DNA from: CAZPMO01 sp964587515
Lineage (GTDB): Bacteria; Pseudomonadota; Alphaproteobacteria; MPNO01
Assembly (NCBI GenBank): GCA_964587515.1
Contig: CAZPMO010000038.1
Span: 1-31,425 of the forward strand
Length of the DNA: 31,425 nt
Reading direction: 5' to 3'
The position numbers and the translations under genes are program-made. A model generated the notes under the pieces. The model saw only the letters and a list, made by a program, of their open reading frames with translations, was not told where the DNA came from and did no database searches. Positions within the stretch are counted from its first letter, which is position 1; each line of letters begins with the position of its first letter. Below, piece by piece: positions 1 through 8,253 of the stretch.

Positions 1-1
1 C

Positions 2-505
2 CAGCAGGCGCGGCGCGCGATTGCCTATCTGTGGCGCGAAGCCGATCGGTTCGGCTATGACCGCGACCGCATCGTGGTCTCCGGCCATTCGGCCGGTGGG
101 CACCTGACGGCGATGATGATGGCCACCGACTGGCCGGCCTTCGGAGAAGATTTGCCGGCCAATGTGGTGGCGGCGGGGCTTCCCATCAGCGGCATCTATG
201 ATCTCGAAGCCGTCCGCCTGACGCCGTTGAACGACGCCATCGGCATGGACGAAGCCGAAGCGCGCGCCCTCAGCCCCATGTTCCAGCCGCCAGCCACGCG
301 GGGTCCGATGGTCGTGGTCTATGGCGGCGCGGAATCGATCGAGTTCCATCGCCAGGCGGAAAGTCTGGTGGATGCCTGGCACAAGTCGGATGTTTCGGCC
401 GAAGTTTTCGGGGCGCCGGGGTGCGATCACTTTACGGCCCTGAATGCGCTCGCCGAGCCGGGTGATGACGTGCTGGCGGCGGCGCACCGTCTGTTGGGCC
501 TCTGA
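2..505 (+). CDS. alpha/beta hydrolase, arylformamidase-like (5' partial)
   Basis: The gene runs off the left edge; the frame is already open at base 2, so only the C-terminal part is visible. The nucleophile motif GHSAGGH (GxSxG with serine as the catalytic residue) is followed about 35 residues later by ISGIYDLEAV and then a NDAIGMDEAEARALSP stretch. This order is characteristic of the kynurenine formamidase-like branch of the alpha/beta hydrolase fold. A late GCDHFTAL segment supplies the likely catalytic histidine. Such enzymes hydrolyse N-formyl amides or small esters in the cytoplasm. The stop lies 15 bases before the next gene, an LLM flavin oxidoreductase, so the two are probably co-transcribed. 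A role on kynurenine itself is not supported, because no other tryptophan-catabolic gene is present. Family assignment is firm; substrate is unknown. Confidence 0.82.
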   Translation, partial: QQARRAIAYLWREADRFGYDRDRIVVSGHSAGGHLTAMMMATDWPAFGEDLPANVVAAGLPISGIYDLEAVRLTPLNDAIGMDEAEARALSPMFQPPATRGPMVVVYGGAESIEFHRQAESLVDAWHKSDVSAEVFGAPGCDHFTALNALAEPGDDVLAAAHRLLGL

Positions 506-520
506 ACAAAGGCAAGAACC

Positions 521-1567
521 ATGAAAGTCGGCCTGTTCGATCATCTCGAGCGCTCTCCCGACCGGCCGCTCGCGACCCAGTTCGACGAGCGGCTGGAATT
601 CGTCGTCAACGCCGATCGAGCCGGTTTCTATTGCCTGCATGTGGCCGAACATCATTCCTCGCCGCTGAACATGGTGCCGGAACCCGGGGTGTGGCTCGGC
701 GCGGTGGCGCGCGCCACATCGCGCATCCGCCTGGGCCCGCTGGTCTATCTGCTGACGCTCTATTCGCCGCTCAGGCTGGCCGAGGAAATCTGCATGCTCG
801 ACCACATGAGCCGGGGCCGGCTGGAGGTCGGGGTCGGGCGCGGGGTCTCGCCGTTCGAGCTTAATTTTCACCGGATCGATCACGATGAATCCCGCGAGAT
901 TTTCTTCGACGCCTTCGACTGTCTCAAGACGGCGCTGACCAGCGACGAATTCAGCCATGACGGTAAATATTTTCAGTATGACGACGTGCCGATGCCGCTG
1001 CGCCCCCTGCAGGCCCCCTACCCCGCCTTCTGGTACGGCTCGTCGAACACCATCGGGGCCACCTGGGCCGGCGAAAACGGCATGCATTTCACCGCCAACG
1101 GCGGGCCCGATCATGCCAAGCCGAATATCGACGCCTTCCGCGCGGCGCTCGCCAAGCGCGGCGGCCCGGCCCAGCCGAAGGCCGAGTTCCCCGGCGGCGC
1201 GGCGATCGGATTGCTGCGCCACATCGTGGTCGCCGACACCGACGAGGACGCGGTGCGCATCGCCAAGCCGGCGCTGGAGCATCACGCCGCCAGCCTGAAC
1301 TGGCTGCGCGAACGCCATGGGTCGACCGAGTTCACCGAACGGCTCAACGTCCATCGTGGCAAGAGCTTCGAAAGCTGGCGGGAAATGGGTATGGTGATCG
1401 CCGGCAGCCCGGAAACGGTGTGCGCCGAATTGGAGCGCCAGGCGGAAATGCTCGGGCTCAACTATCTGGTCGCGTATCTGTTCTTCGGCACCATGAGCGC
1501 CGCGGACGCGCAACGTTCGCAGAACCTGTTCGCAACCGAGATAATGCCGAAACTCGCCGAGATTTAA
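521..1567 (+). CDS. LLM class (luciferase-like) flavin-dependent oxidoreductase
   Basis: This 348-residue protein has the usual length and layout of a luciferase-like TIM-barrel monooxygenase. The N-terminal strand MKVGLFDHLE is followed by VAEHHSSPLNM, the EHH element typical of the LuxA-like branch, then RIRLGPLVYLL and the GRLEVGVGRG phosphate/flavin loop. A late MVIAGSPETVCAELE segment matches the GTP/SPE-type helix near the end of the family. Members use reduced flavin (FMNH2 or F420H2) to oxygenate or oxidise small organic molecules. The ATG is preceded by AAAGG at suitable spacing. It lies 15 bases after the hydrolase and 18 bases before the DUF1330 gene, suggesting a three-gene operon. 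The substrate cannot be inferred, and no flavin reductase is nearby. Confidence 0.88.
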   Translation: MKVGLFDHLERSPDRPLATQFDERLEFVVNADRAGFYCLHVAEHHSSPLNMVPEPGVWLGAVARATSRIRLGPLVYLLTLYSPLRLAEEICMLDHMSRGRLEVGVGRGVSPFELNFHRIDHDESREIFFDAFDCLKTALTSDEFSHDGKYFQYDDVPMPLRPLQAPYPAFWYGSSNTIGATWAGENGMHFTANGGPDHAKPNIDAFRAALAKRGGPAQPKAEFPGGAAIGLLRHIVVADTDEDAVRIAKPALEHHAASLNWLRERHGSTEFTERLNVHRGKSFESWREMGMVIAGSPETVCAELERQAEMLGLNYLVAYLFFGTMSAADAQRSQNLFATEIMPKLAEI

Positions 1568-1585
1568 TGCAAAGGGAGACGAAAG

Positions 1586-1873
1586 ATGGCCGCATTCGCG
1601 ATTGCCGAGATTTTCGAAGTGACCGATCCTGACCGGATGGCCGCCTATGGCAAGGCCACGGGCGAGACACTGGCCGCCCATGGCGGCAAGGTCGCCGCCG
1701 CCGGCCCGGGTGAGCCGGTTGAGGGCGACTGGTCGCCCAACCGCATCGTGATCCTCCAGTTCGATGATATGGATGCGCTGAAGACCTGGTACTACTCGCC
1801 GGAATATCAGGCGCTGGTCAAGGAACGCCAGGCGGCGGCGACCGGCAATATAATCTTGGTCGACGGCGGGTAG
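1586..1873 (+). CDS. DUF1330 domain protein (small dimeric alpha+beta barrel type)
   Basis: This 95-residue protein matches the DUF1330 family over its whole length. The signs are an IAEIFEVTDPDRMAAYGKA start (a strand, then a helix with a conserved tyrosine), an NRIVILQFDDMDALKTWYYS middle and a YQALVKERQAAATGNIILVD end. The family has a ferredoxin-like dimeric alpha+beta barrel fold, and its biochemical role is not established; small members of this fold often act on reactive oxidised intermediates. AAGGGAG stands about 8 bases upstream of the ATG. It directly follows the LLM oxidoreductase, so it may handle that enzyme's product (inference only). Transcription probably ends in the repeat region after it. 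Confidence 0.85.
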   Translation: MAAFAIAEIFEVTDPDRMAAYGKATGETLAAHGGKVAAAGPGEPVEGDWSPNRIVILQFDDMDALKTWYYSPEYQALVKERQAAATGNIILVDGG

Positions 1874-1914
1874 AAGACCCAGCAGGGCGTTTTTCAGACC
1901 AAGGCAAGCCCGAT

Positions 1915-2048
1915 GTCACCCCGGACTTTGATCCGGGGTCCAGCGATGACGCCGCATGGTCTGTCGCTAAATAGGAGGCTCCGACCTGAATAACGGTCGT
2001 GCCTGTCCTTTCAAGACCGCTGGGCCCCGGATCGGGGTCCGGGGCGAC
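1915..2048. repeat. Inverted pair of alphaproteobacterial CCCCGGA...TCCGGGG palindromic repeats
   Basis: Two 31-base elements lie head to head at 1915-1945 and 2018-2048. The second, read on the minus strand, matches the first at 26 of 31 positions by eye; the differences are at offsets 4, 13-15 and 25. The left copy is itself a small hairpin with CCCCGGA and TCCGGGG arms around CTTTGA. They occupy the gap between the DUF1330 gene and the convergent SBP gene. Similar elements are common in intergenic space of alphaproteobacteria. They could also act as a transcription barrier for the upstream operon. Confidence 0.7.
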
Positions 2049-2075
2049 AGGTTGGGGGGAACTCGAGCGCAATTA

Positions 2076-2106
2076 GAAAAACGGCCGGGCGTTTCGGCCC
2101 GGCCGT
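2076..2106 (-). terminator. Rho-independent terminator of the TRAP binding-protein gene
   Basis: On the minus strand there is a perfect 10-bp GC-rich stem (arms at 2081-2090 and 2097-2106, six-base loop) followed by a run of five T. It lies about 25 bases past the stop of the SBP gene at 2130. This is a textbook intrinsic terminator for that monocistronic gene. Confidence 0.85.
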
Positions 2107-2129
2107 CTTCACACGAGAACTTTACGCTT

Positions 2130-3212
2130 TTATTCGCGATCCCACTGACGCGCGATGGGAATGTTGCGGGCGCGGATTTCATTCATGAAAGCCGTGAGCA
2201 CGGCGTTTCCAGGCTTGCCGCGTTTCTCCAGGCTGTTCGCCCATTCCTTGGCGATGTTGGGCAGCGTCAGGGCCCAGCGCCGGCGTTCCTTGTCCGACAT
2301 CTGGCTGAATTTCACGCCCTTTTTCTTCATGATTCCGACGAATTTCTTATGCTTCGCCCGGTCGATGCGCGCCTGGGTCGGCGCCCAGCCCTTGGCAACG
2401 TCGCGGAAGATTTTTTTCGCGTGGCGCGGCATGTCTTCCCAGATATCGCGGTTCACGGTCAGGGCCGAGGTCGCAGAGGAGCCGAAATGAATGGCGGTCA
2501 TGTGCTTCGCCGCCTCATATGTCTTATAGGGGAAGGCCAGCGCCACCGAGATGGGATAACCAAAATAGAGTTTGTTTTTGATGTCGGTGTAGGACGCCGC
2601 CATATTGGCGTTCACCACCACCGCGCCGGTGCCCCGCAGCCAGTGCCCCATGGAGCCGCTGGCGCCCAGCTTGCGGCCCTTGAGATCTTCGAACCGCTGC
2701 ACCGGGAACGTGGTGAACAGGTCCATGGTGCTTGAGCCGGCGCTGGTGAGATAGACCTGGTTGTGGTCCAGGAACGCCTTGTTCATGGCCGGCACCTTGG
2801 CGCGCACCGCGGCGTCGATCGCAACGGCCTGTTCCAGCGTATGCTTGCCGAACGGCGCCATGTAGAGATACTGCTCCAGCGGCAGCGAGGACGGCTCGAA
2901 GTTCTTCAGCACCAGTCCGAACTGGGCGATGCCCTCCTCGACCGCCTCGAGAATCTCGGTGAACTTCGCGAGCGACTGGCTATAGGCGCCGATCCATTTC
3001 ACCTTGTAATCCTTGCCGGACGCGGCAAGGCGCTTGTCGACCTCGGGCATGAAATAATCCTTGGTCGCGCGCACATAGGTCACGATCGGCGGCGCTGCGC
3101 TGACCGCGATCATCTTCACGGTCTTGGCGTCGGCGGTCTGAACCGGTCCGGCCCAGGCGAATACGGCCGCGGCGATTCCCGCGACTGGCGCGATGGTCTT
3201 TAATTTCGACAT
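2130..3212 (-). CDS. TRAP transporter solute-binding protein, DctP-like (orphan)
   Basis: This 360-residue protein has a Sec signal peptide (MSKLK, then a hydrophobic stretch ending near QTADA-K), so it should be periplasmic. The body has the DctP/TRAP P-subunit pattern, with EAVEEGIAQFGLVLKNFEP in domain I and FEDLKGRKLGASGSMGHW at the hinge. In most family members the equivalent of KLG reads KIR or KLR, where the arginine salt-bridges the substrate carboxylate. Here residue 183 is glycine, while the other two SBPs in this window keep Arg176 and Arg168. The ligand may therefore not be a simple carboxylate (inference). The ATG has AAGGGA about 8 bases upstream. The gene is monocistronic, with its own terminator and no permease beside it. 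The 298 bases between its start and trmO are divergent upstream DNA in which no gene or clear motif was found. Confidence 0.85.
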   Translation of the reverse strand: MSKLKTIAPVAGIAAAVFAWAGPVQTADAKTVKMIAVSAAPPIVTYVRATKDYFMPEVDKRLAASGKDYKVKWIGAYSQSLAKFTEILEAVEEGIAQFGLVLKNFEPSSLPLEQYLYMAPFGKHTLEQAVAIDAAVRAKVPAMNKAFLDHNQVYLTSAGSSTMDLFTTFPVQRFEDLKGRKLGASGSMGHWLRGTGAVVVNANMAASYTDIKNKLYFGYPISVALAFPYKTYEAAKHMTAIHFGSSATSALTVNRDIWEDMPRHAKKIFRDVAKGWAPTQARIDRAKHKKFVGIMKKKGVKFSQMSDKERRRWALTLPNIAKEWANSLEKRGKPGNAVLTAFMNEIRARNIPIARQWDRE

Positions 3213-3510
3213 GTCCGCTTCCCTTCGTCTTTGATGGTGTTGCCTTTATTGAGTCGACGTCATGAAAGACTAGCTGATCACGCCAACGTGAACAAGCGAC
3301 CGCAAATCCCGGTAGTGTTTCGATTTCAAAATCCTGGCGGTCGAACCGCTGAATTTTCTGGCGCCAAGGGAGCGCTATTTCCCGAACAGCGGACATGGAG
3401 TGGCGTTTAAGGGTTCTTCCCTTGGTGACCCGGAGCGGCCAATCGGGTCTAATTGTCGGAGTCCTGGAACATGATTCCATGTGGCTATGGTATTAAAAGT
3501 CGGAGTGACG

Positions 3511-3998
3511 ATGTCGGATACCCCCATCTATACGATTTACCAGCCCGAAGGCGATGCGCCGCGGCCCGGCGATACCATCGAATGCCGTGTCATCGGCGCC
3601 ATTCGAACGCCCTACAAGCGGATGGAAGACTGCCCCTCGCGGCATAACAAGCTCGAATACCTCCCTGTACGATCCAACTCGCACCTGAGTACGCGCCCGG
3701 TCTCGTTGGGCTGGAAGCCGGCGGGCGGGCGCTGGTGCTTTACTGGCTCCACCACGCCCGGCGCGACATAGTGCAGCTTCCCGCGCGCGACGGCGTGCGT
3801 GACCAGCCGATCGGTGTCTTCTCCACGCGTACGCCGCCGCGTCCCAACCCCATCGCGGCGACGGTGGTCGAAATCCTCGCCGCTCGCGAAGAGGAGCTCG
3901 ACGTGGTCGGCCTCGACTGCCTTGACGGGACACCGCTTCTCGATATCAAGCGCGCGAGGTTCTACGAGGGCGGCGATGCCGCCGGCGGGCTGAGTTGA
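3511..3998 (+). pseudogene. trmO: tRNA (N6-threonylcarbamoyladenosine37-N6)-methyltransferase TrmO-like, frameshifted
   Basis: The two halves of a TrmO/TsaA-type methyltransferase lie in different frames. The first half (from the ATG at 3511, with GGAG 7 bases upstream) reads IECRVIGAIRTPYKRMEDCP, the canonical N-terminus. The second half reads GLEAGGRALVLYWLHHARRD, GVFSTRTPPRPNPI and LDCLDGTPLLDIK, the canonical rest including the RPNPI motif. The frame changes between the TAA at 3645 in the second frame and about 3665, most likely near 3658-3663. The net effect is one base missing or two extra. TrmO uses SAM to methylate t6A37 in tRNA reading ACY codons. The site lacks a slippery heptamer, so programmed shifting is unlikely. 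It is either a recent pseudogene or a sequence error. The stop is 9 bases from that of the convergent DctM gene. Confidence 0.8.
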
Positions 3999-4007
3999 CG
4001 ACGCACG

Positions 4008-5330
4008 CTAAAATCCGAACAGGATTTCCGGCAGCCACGTGGCCGACAGCGGATAGAAAGCGACCACCGCCAGCGTGAGAAGTTGTGCGCACACGAAGGG
4101 CGCGACGCCCTTGTACATGTCACCATAGGTGATCTCGCGCGGCGCGATTGCGCGCAGGTAGAAAATCGACGGCGCCATGGGTGGCGTCAGATAAGACGTC
4201 TGAAGCGCGATGCACACCATCACCCCGAACCACACCGGATCGATTTCGGCGGCGCGGATCACCGGCGCGAAAATCGGCATCACGATCAGCACCACCGATA
4301 TCCAGTCGAGCACGAACCCGAGCAGGAAGACGATGCCCAGGAACATGATGATGATGCCGGTCGCGGTCAGATCGAACCGTTCGACGAATTCCGAAACCAT
4401 GGTGTCGCCGCCCACCACGATGAAGATCGAGGCGAACATGATGCCGCCGACCACGATCATCATCACCATGGAGGTGATGCGCACGGTGCGCCGCAGCGCT
4501 TCGATCATGACCCGCCAGGTGAACGCGCCGTAGGCGATGGTCAGCGCGATCGAGCCGGCCGCGCCCACGGCGGCGGCTTCGGTCGGCGAGGCGATGCCGG
4601 CGAAAATGCTGCCGAGCACCGCGAAGATCAGTACCGCCGCCGGCACCAGCGCGGTCGCGGCGAAGCGCAGTTTCTCGCCCAGAGGCACATCGATCTCGGA
4701 CGCCGGCAGACCGGGGCCCGCGTCAGGCTGAATCATGCAGCGCCCGACGATATAGATGCCGAACAGGCAGACCATTACCAGCGCCGGGATCAGGATGCCC
4801 GCGAACAAATCGGCCACCGACATTTCGGTTACCGAGGCATAGACGATGATGACCACCGATGGCGGGATGGTGGTGCCCAGGGAACCGCCGGCGCAGACCG
4901 AGCCGGCGGCGAGGTCTTTGCGATAGCCGGCCGACAGCATCGCCGGCACCGCCATCAGCCCGACCACGATTTCAACCGCGCCGACGATGCCCGATGTGGC
5001 GGCGAAGATGGCGCACATCACGATGGTGGTCAGCGCGAGACCGCCGCGCAGTCCGCCGAGCCACAGGCGCACCGCCTCGAACAGCCGCGCCGCGATGCCG
5101 GAACGCTCCAGCATCGCGCCCATGAACACGAACAACGGGATCGCGGCCAGGATGAAGTTGGAGGAGACGTCGACCAGGCGGCTGTGAAACTGGGTGGGCA
5201 GGGCGAAGCCGAATTCCATCACGCCGAACACGAACGCCGTGCTCATCAGGCTAATGGAAACCGGAATGCCCAGGAAGACCAGCGCGAACAGCATCGGGAA
5301 CATCAGCGCGGCGGCCCAATATTCGAACAT
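4008..5330 (-). CDS. dctM: TRAP transporter large permease subunit DctM
   Basis: This 440-residue protein is almost entirely hydrophobic, with about a dozen membrane segments, as expected of the DctM sodium/solute symporter subunit. Family features are GIPVSISLMSTAFVFGVMEF at the start, the GAMLERSGIA segment, TTIPPSVVIIVYASVTEMSV and SPTEAAAVGAAGSIALT, and QTSYLTPPMAPSIFYLRAIA near the end. The reading frame stays open upstream inside dctQ. The start chosen is MFEYW at 5330, because it follows the dctQ stop by two bases, the normal coupled arrangement. It works with DctQ (next upstream) and the SBP at 5935-6999 to import a substrate, generally an organic acid, using the sodium gradient. Confidence 0.92.
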   Translation of the reverse strand: MFEYWAAALMFPMLFALVFLGIPVSISLMSTAFVFGVMEFGFALPTQFHSRLVDVSSNFILAAIPLFVFMGAMLERSGIAARLFEAVRLWLGGLRGGLALTTIVMCAIFAATSGIVGAVEIVVGLMAVPAMLSAGYRKDLAAGSVCAGGSLGTTIPPSVVIIVYASVTEMSVADLFAGILIPALVMVCLFGIYIVGRCMIQPDAGPGLPASEIDVPLGEKLRFAATALVPAAVLIFAVLGSIFAGIASPTEAAAVGAAGSIALTIAYGAFTWRVMIEALRRTVRITSMVMMIVVGGIMFASIFIVVGGDTMVSEFVERFDLTATGIIIMFLGIVFLLGFVLDWISVVLIVMPIFAPVIRAAEIDPVWFGVMVCIALQTSYLTPPMAPSIFYLRAIAPREITYGDMYKGVAPFVCAQLLTLAVVAFYPLSATWLPEILFGF

Positions 5331-5332
5331 GC

Positions 5333-5866
5333 TCAGCCGTCCGCCGTCTGGGTTTGCAAGGGAGAAACGTCCCGCCCGAGGGCGCTTCGGACATGGCGAA
5401 CGAACTGCGCCAGCGCCTGCAGCCAGAACGATCCAAACCCGACCGCGATTCCCAGATAGAACGGCCACAACACCGGCTTCCAACTGCTGGCCGGCTCCAG
5501 TTCGTCGGTGACGAAGGCCGTCCAGCCCTCGACCACGGCGCCGTGGCAGGCGAAGGCGAGCATGGGGAACAGCAGGAACAGATAGACCGCCGCGTTGATC
5601 CAGTCCTGCACCTTTCGCGGAAACCGGGTGGACAGGAAATCGATGCGGATATGTTCGTTGAGCTTGAGCGTATAGCCGGCCGCCAGCAGGAACAGCGTGC
5701 CGTTCATCATGTAGGCGATGTCGTAGGCCCACAGCGTCGGGGCGCCGAACACGCGGCGCGAGATCACCTCGTAGAGCATGTCGCCCACCAATACGACGAA
5801 GAACGCCATCGCCAGATAGGCGAGAACGTTGGAGATCGCGTCGACGGCGGAAAGCAGCCGGGTCAT
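5333..5866 (-). CDS. dctQ: TRAP transporter small permease subunit DctQ
   Basis: This 177-residue membrane protein has the four-helix DctQ pattern. The first helix is around residues 12-35 (VLAYLAMAFFVVLVGDMLYE), followed by the conserved EVISRRVFGAPTLWAYDIAY region. The HIRIDFLSTRFPR motif is the positively charged loop seen in almost all DctQ proteins. The C-terminal helices end near VGFGSFWLQALAQF. It partners DctM, whose start is two bases beyond this stop. A weak GGTGA precedes the ATG, and a strong hairpin separates it from the upstream SBP gene. This suggests that the permease genes are expressed below the level of the binding protein. Confidence 0.9.
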   Translation of the reverse strand: MTRLLSAVDAISNVLAYLAMAFFVVLVGDMLYEVISRRVFGAPTLWAYDIAYMMNGTLFLLAAGYTLKLNEHIRIDFLSTRFPRKVQDWINAAVYLFLLFPMLAFACHGAVVEGWTAFVTDELEPASSWKPVLWPFYLGIAVGFGSFWLQALAQFVRHVRSALGRDVSPLQTQTADG

Positions 5867-5890
5867 GTCACCGGGACAGTTGGAAAGGTG

Positions 5891-5924
5891 TCCGGCGGGC
5901 GGCTGCGATGCGCCGCCCGCCGGA
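5891..5924 (-). terminator. Intra-operon hairpin between SBP and permease genes
   Basis: There is a perfect 13-bp stem (5891-5903 with 5912-5924, eight-base loop) in the 68-base gap between the SBP stop and the dctQ start. On the minus strand it is followed only by a short T triplet, so it is not a full intrinsic terminator. It more likely attenuates read-through or protects the SBP message 3' end, raising SBP relative to permease. Function is inferred from position. Confidence 0.65.
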
Positions 5925-5934
5925 CTTTTAGCGC

Positions 5935-6999
5935 CTATTTGTGGCGATAGGTGCCGTTCTTGCGGAACCGGTCATAGAACGACCAGTAGGAGTTCGAGAC
6001 CTTCGCCATCCACGGATTGCCCTTGGTGGTCTGCTCCTTTGCCTTGGCGAAGGACCAGGAGCGGCCGAGATCGAGGATCTTGTTTTGCAGCGACTTGTCG
6101 ATTTCGACCCATTCGTTGCGGCCCGAACGCAGCTTCTCCATCGCGCCGAGATCGTTGAGCCCCAGCGAGATATGGCTGCGGTGTCCGGCCAGTTCGCCGG
6201 CCAGGGTAAGCTTCGCCTGTAACGCCTTCGGCAGCTTTTTCCAGTCGCCGAGACGGAACACGGCCTCGTTCGCATGGGTCGGCGAATGCAGTCCCGGCAC
6301 CATGATGTACTTGGCGATCTTGTGGAAGCCGAGCTTGTAGTTGGTCCACGGCGTGATGAACTCGGTGCCGTCGATCACGCGGCGTTCCAGCGCGGTGTAG
6401 ATATCCGGCGGGGCCAGCGTCGTCGGGGCGGCGCCCAGTGATTTCAGGATATCGGCCCAGGCACCGGCGGTGCGGATCTTCATGCCCTTGAGATCTTCCG
6501 CCGTCTTCACTTTCTTATGGGAATGCAGGAAAATTTCGGTCGGGCCGAATCCGGTCAGCACCGGATGCAGATCGCTGGTGGTGTTGCGGAATTCACGCCA
6601 CAGCTTGCCGCCGCCGCCGCCCAGCAGCCAGTGCTGGAAGGTCTCGGGAGGCATGCCGCCGGACATGCCGGCGAAGATCGCGTTGGCGGGATCGGCGTTG
6701 ACCGCGAAACCGGGATAGCAGAAACAAATGTCGGCGGTGCCCTTCTGGACCGCCTTCCAGGCATCGAAGGGGCTGGCCAGCACGCCGACGCTGAAGCCTT
6801 TGATCTTCACCTGACCGTCGGTCATGGTGTGGACCAGATCGATGAATTCCTTCATGTAGACGTTCCACGAACCGGAACCCACCGGCACGTAAGACGTCAG
6901 CTTCCATTTATATTGCTGGGCCTGGGCGGGACCCAGGCTGACGCCGGCGACGATCGCCGCCGCGGCGACGCTCTTCAGCGCCGTTTTCACCATGCTCAT
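5935..6999 (-). CDS. TRAP transporter solute-binding protein DctP-like
   Basis: This is a periplasmic binding protein of 354 residues. An in-frame ATG exists at 7026, but GAGGAG stands 7 bases before the ATG at 6999, so translation should begin MSMVKTALKS. The signal peptide ends at AQA-QQY. The hinge motif AEDLKGMKIRTAGAW carries Arg176, the family's carboxylate-binding arginine. The segment IDGTEFITPWTNYKLGFHK contains the conserved Trp found in ligand pockets of keto-acid or lactate-type TRAP SBPs. It is the first gene of a three-gene operon with dctQ and dctM. A carboxylate ligand is likely from the arginine; its identity is not readable. Confidence 0.9.
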   Translation of the reverse strand: MSMVKTALKSVAAAAIVAGVSLGPAQAQQYKWKLTSYVPVGSGSWNVYMKEFIDLVHTMTDGQVKIKGFSVGVLASPFDAWKAVQKGTADICFCYPGFAVNADPANAIFAGMSGGMPPETFQHWLLGGGGGKLWREFRNTTSDLHPVLTGFGPTEIFLHSHKKVKTAEDLKGMKIRTAGAWADILKSLGAAPTTLAPPDIYTALERRVIDGTEFITPWTNYKLGFHKIAKYIMVPGLHSPTHANEAVFRLGDWKKLPKALQAKLTLAGELAGHRSHISLGLNDLGAMEKLRSGRNEWVEIDKSLQNKILDLGRSWSFAKAKEQTTKGNPWMAKVSNSYWSFYDRFRKNGTYRHK

Positions 7000-7192
7000 C
7001 CGTTGCCTCCTCAATTTGATATTCATTGGTTATCGCGGGCAGTCTAATCCGCGCGCCCGGGATTTCCAACCGCGCTGAATTCGTCCTCGCCCATCAGCCG
7101 CGAATAGCCCGCGAGGATGGCCGCACGGCGACGCTGGACGCGTTCGTCCGGCTTGTTATCCAGATTTATGGGGCTCGGTCAGTGGATCGTAC

Positions 7193-7222
7193 GACGCCCC
7201 GGCTACCGGGAACCGGGGCGTC
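7193..7222 (-). terminator. Hairpin downstream of the second TRAP binding-protein gene
   Basis: A 10-bp perfect stem (7193-7202 with 7213-7222, ten-base loop) lies 15 bases past the stop of the SBP at 7237. It lacks a T run on the minus strand, so it may end transcription only partly or be helped by Rho. The remaining bases up to about 7000 contain no recognisable gene. Confidence 0.5.
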
Positions 7223-7236
7223 GCTTCGATCGATTG

Positions 7237-8253
7237 CTACTTCAGGCTTTGCGGCGCGTCGCCGTTGGCGCGGGCCATTTCATAGAGTTTCTGGACTCGC
7301 GGCTTGCTTTTCTTGTTGAAATTGATCGCGAAGTTCCAGACGCCTTTGATGAACCCGGCGTTCATCTTCTTGAAGACCGCGTCCGTCAGATAGGTTTCCT
7401 TCACGCCCTTGGCCTTGAGGGCTGCGACTTCGTCTTCCGTATCCTTCACGAAGGCGGCCGGCGCGGCTTTTTCGTGATCATGACCCAATTTCAGCATCAG
7501 AGCCTGATCGGCCTTGGTCAGCTTGTTGAACTTCTGCAGGCTCATGGTCACGGTATAGGCGGGAACGCCGAAGCGCGGACGCATCATGTATTTCGCCTGC
7601 TCGTACCATTTGAAGTCGATGGCGCCGGTGATCGGCCAGGCAGCGCCTTCAACCACGCCACGCTGCAGCGCGGAGTAGATTTCGCCGCCATTGAGGTTGA
7701 CCATGGAACCGCCCAACGGCTCGATGATCGGCTTGTAAAATCCGTTGGCGCGGATTTTACGTCCCTTCAACGGAAATTCGACTTTTTCCAACGGGCGCTT
7801 CAGCATCACATGAAAGACGTCGGCCTTCACGCCGCCAACCGAATGGAAAATCATTTTCTGCTGGAAGCGCTTCATCTCACCGTCGAAATAGTCCCAATAC
7901 CCTTTTTTGCGCCAGTCTTCCGTATCCGGGTGCAGGGCGAATCCCGCCATCGTCACGCCGGTGGTGCCGATGTAATAAGGCGCGACCGAGAGGTTCATGT
8001 CGAAGACGCCGCGTGATGTGGGCTGGAACTGCTGGCGAGGCTTGATCACCTCGGGGCCGGAAAATTTCATCGAAATGCGGCCGCTGGTCTCCTTTTCGAC
8101 CCGCTTGCCGAAATCATATGCAAGAACCTGCGTCTGCTTTGCGCGGCTGTCCCACGCGGTCAGGTATTTGATCGTAATCTTTTGTGCGGAGGCGACGGTC
8201 GGCAAAGCAACCAACAAGACCCCAACGCCGAGCGCGACGTTTCTGAATTTCAT
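7237..8253 (-). CDS. TRAP transporter solute-binding protein DctP-like
   Basis: The 338-residue protein has a clear Sec signal (MKFRNVALGV then a hydrophobic core, cleavage near ASA-QKI) and a DctP body. LKGRKIRANGFYKPI includes Arg168, the expected carboxylate anchor, and YSALQRGVVEGAAWPITGA corresponds to the domain II pocket loop. AGGGAGA stands 6 bases before the ATG. It is transcribed divergently from dctQ/dctM at 8493-10336 across a 239-base promoter region, and it is the obvious binding protein for that permease. Because the flavin monooxygenase at 10355 follows the permease, the ligand may be that enzyme's substrate (inference). Confidence 0.9.
   Translation of the reverse strand: MKFRNVALGVGVLLVALPTVASAQKITIKYLTAWDSRAKQTQVLAYDFGKRVEKETSGRISMKFSGPEVIKPRQQFQPTSRGVFDMNLSVAPYYIGTTGVTMAGFALHPDTEDWRKKGYWDYFDGEMKRFQQKMIFHSVGGVKADVFHVMLKRPLEKVEFPLKGRKIRANGFYKPIIEPLGGSMVNLNGGEIYSALQRGVVEGAAWPITGAIDFKWYEQAKYMMRPRFGVPAYTVTMSLQKFNKLTKADQALMLKLGHDHEKAAPAAFVKDTEDEVAALKAKGVKETYLTDAVFKKMNAGFIKGVWNFAINFNKKSKPRVQKLYEMARANGDAPQSLK

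Noticed and set aside
3640..3670. Programmed ribosomal frameshift in trmO
   Set aside because: No slippery heptamer or following stem is visible, and TrmO is not known to use frameshifting. A lesion or sequencing error is simpler.
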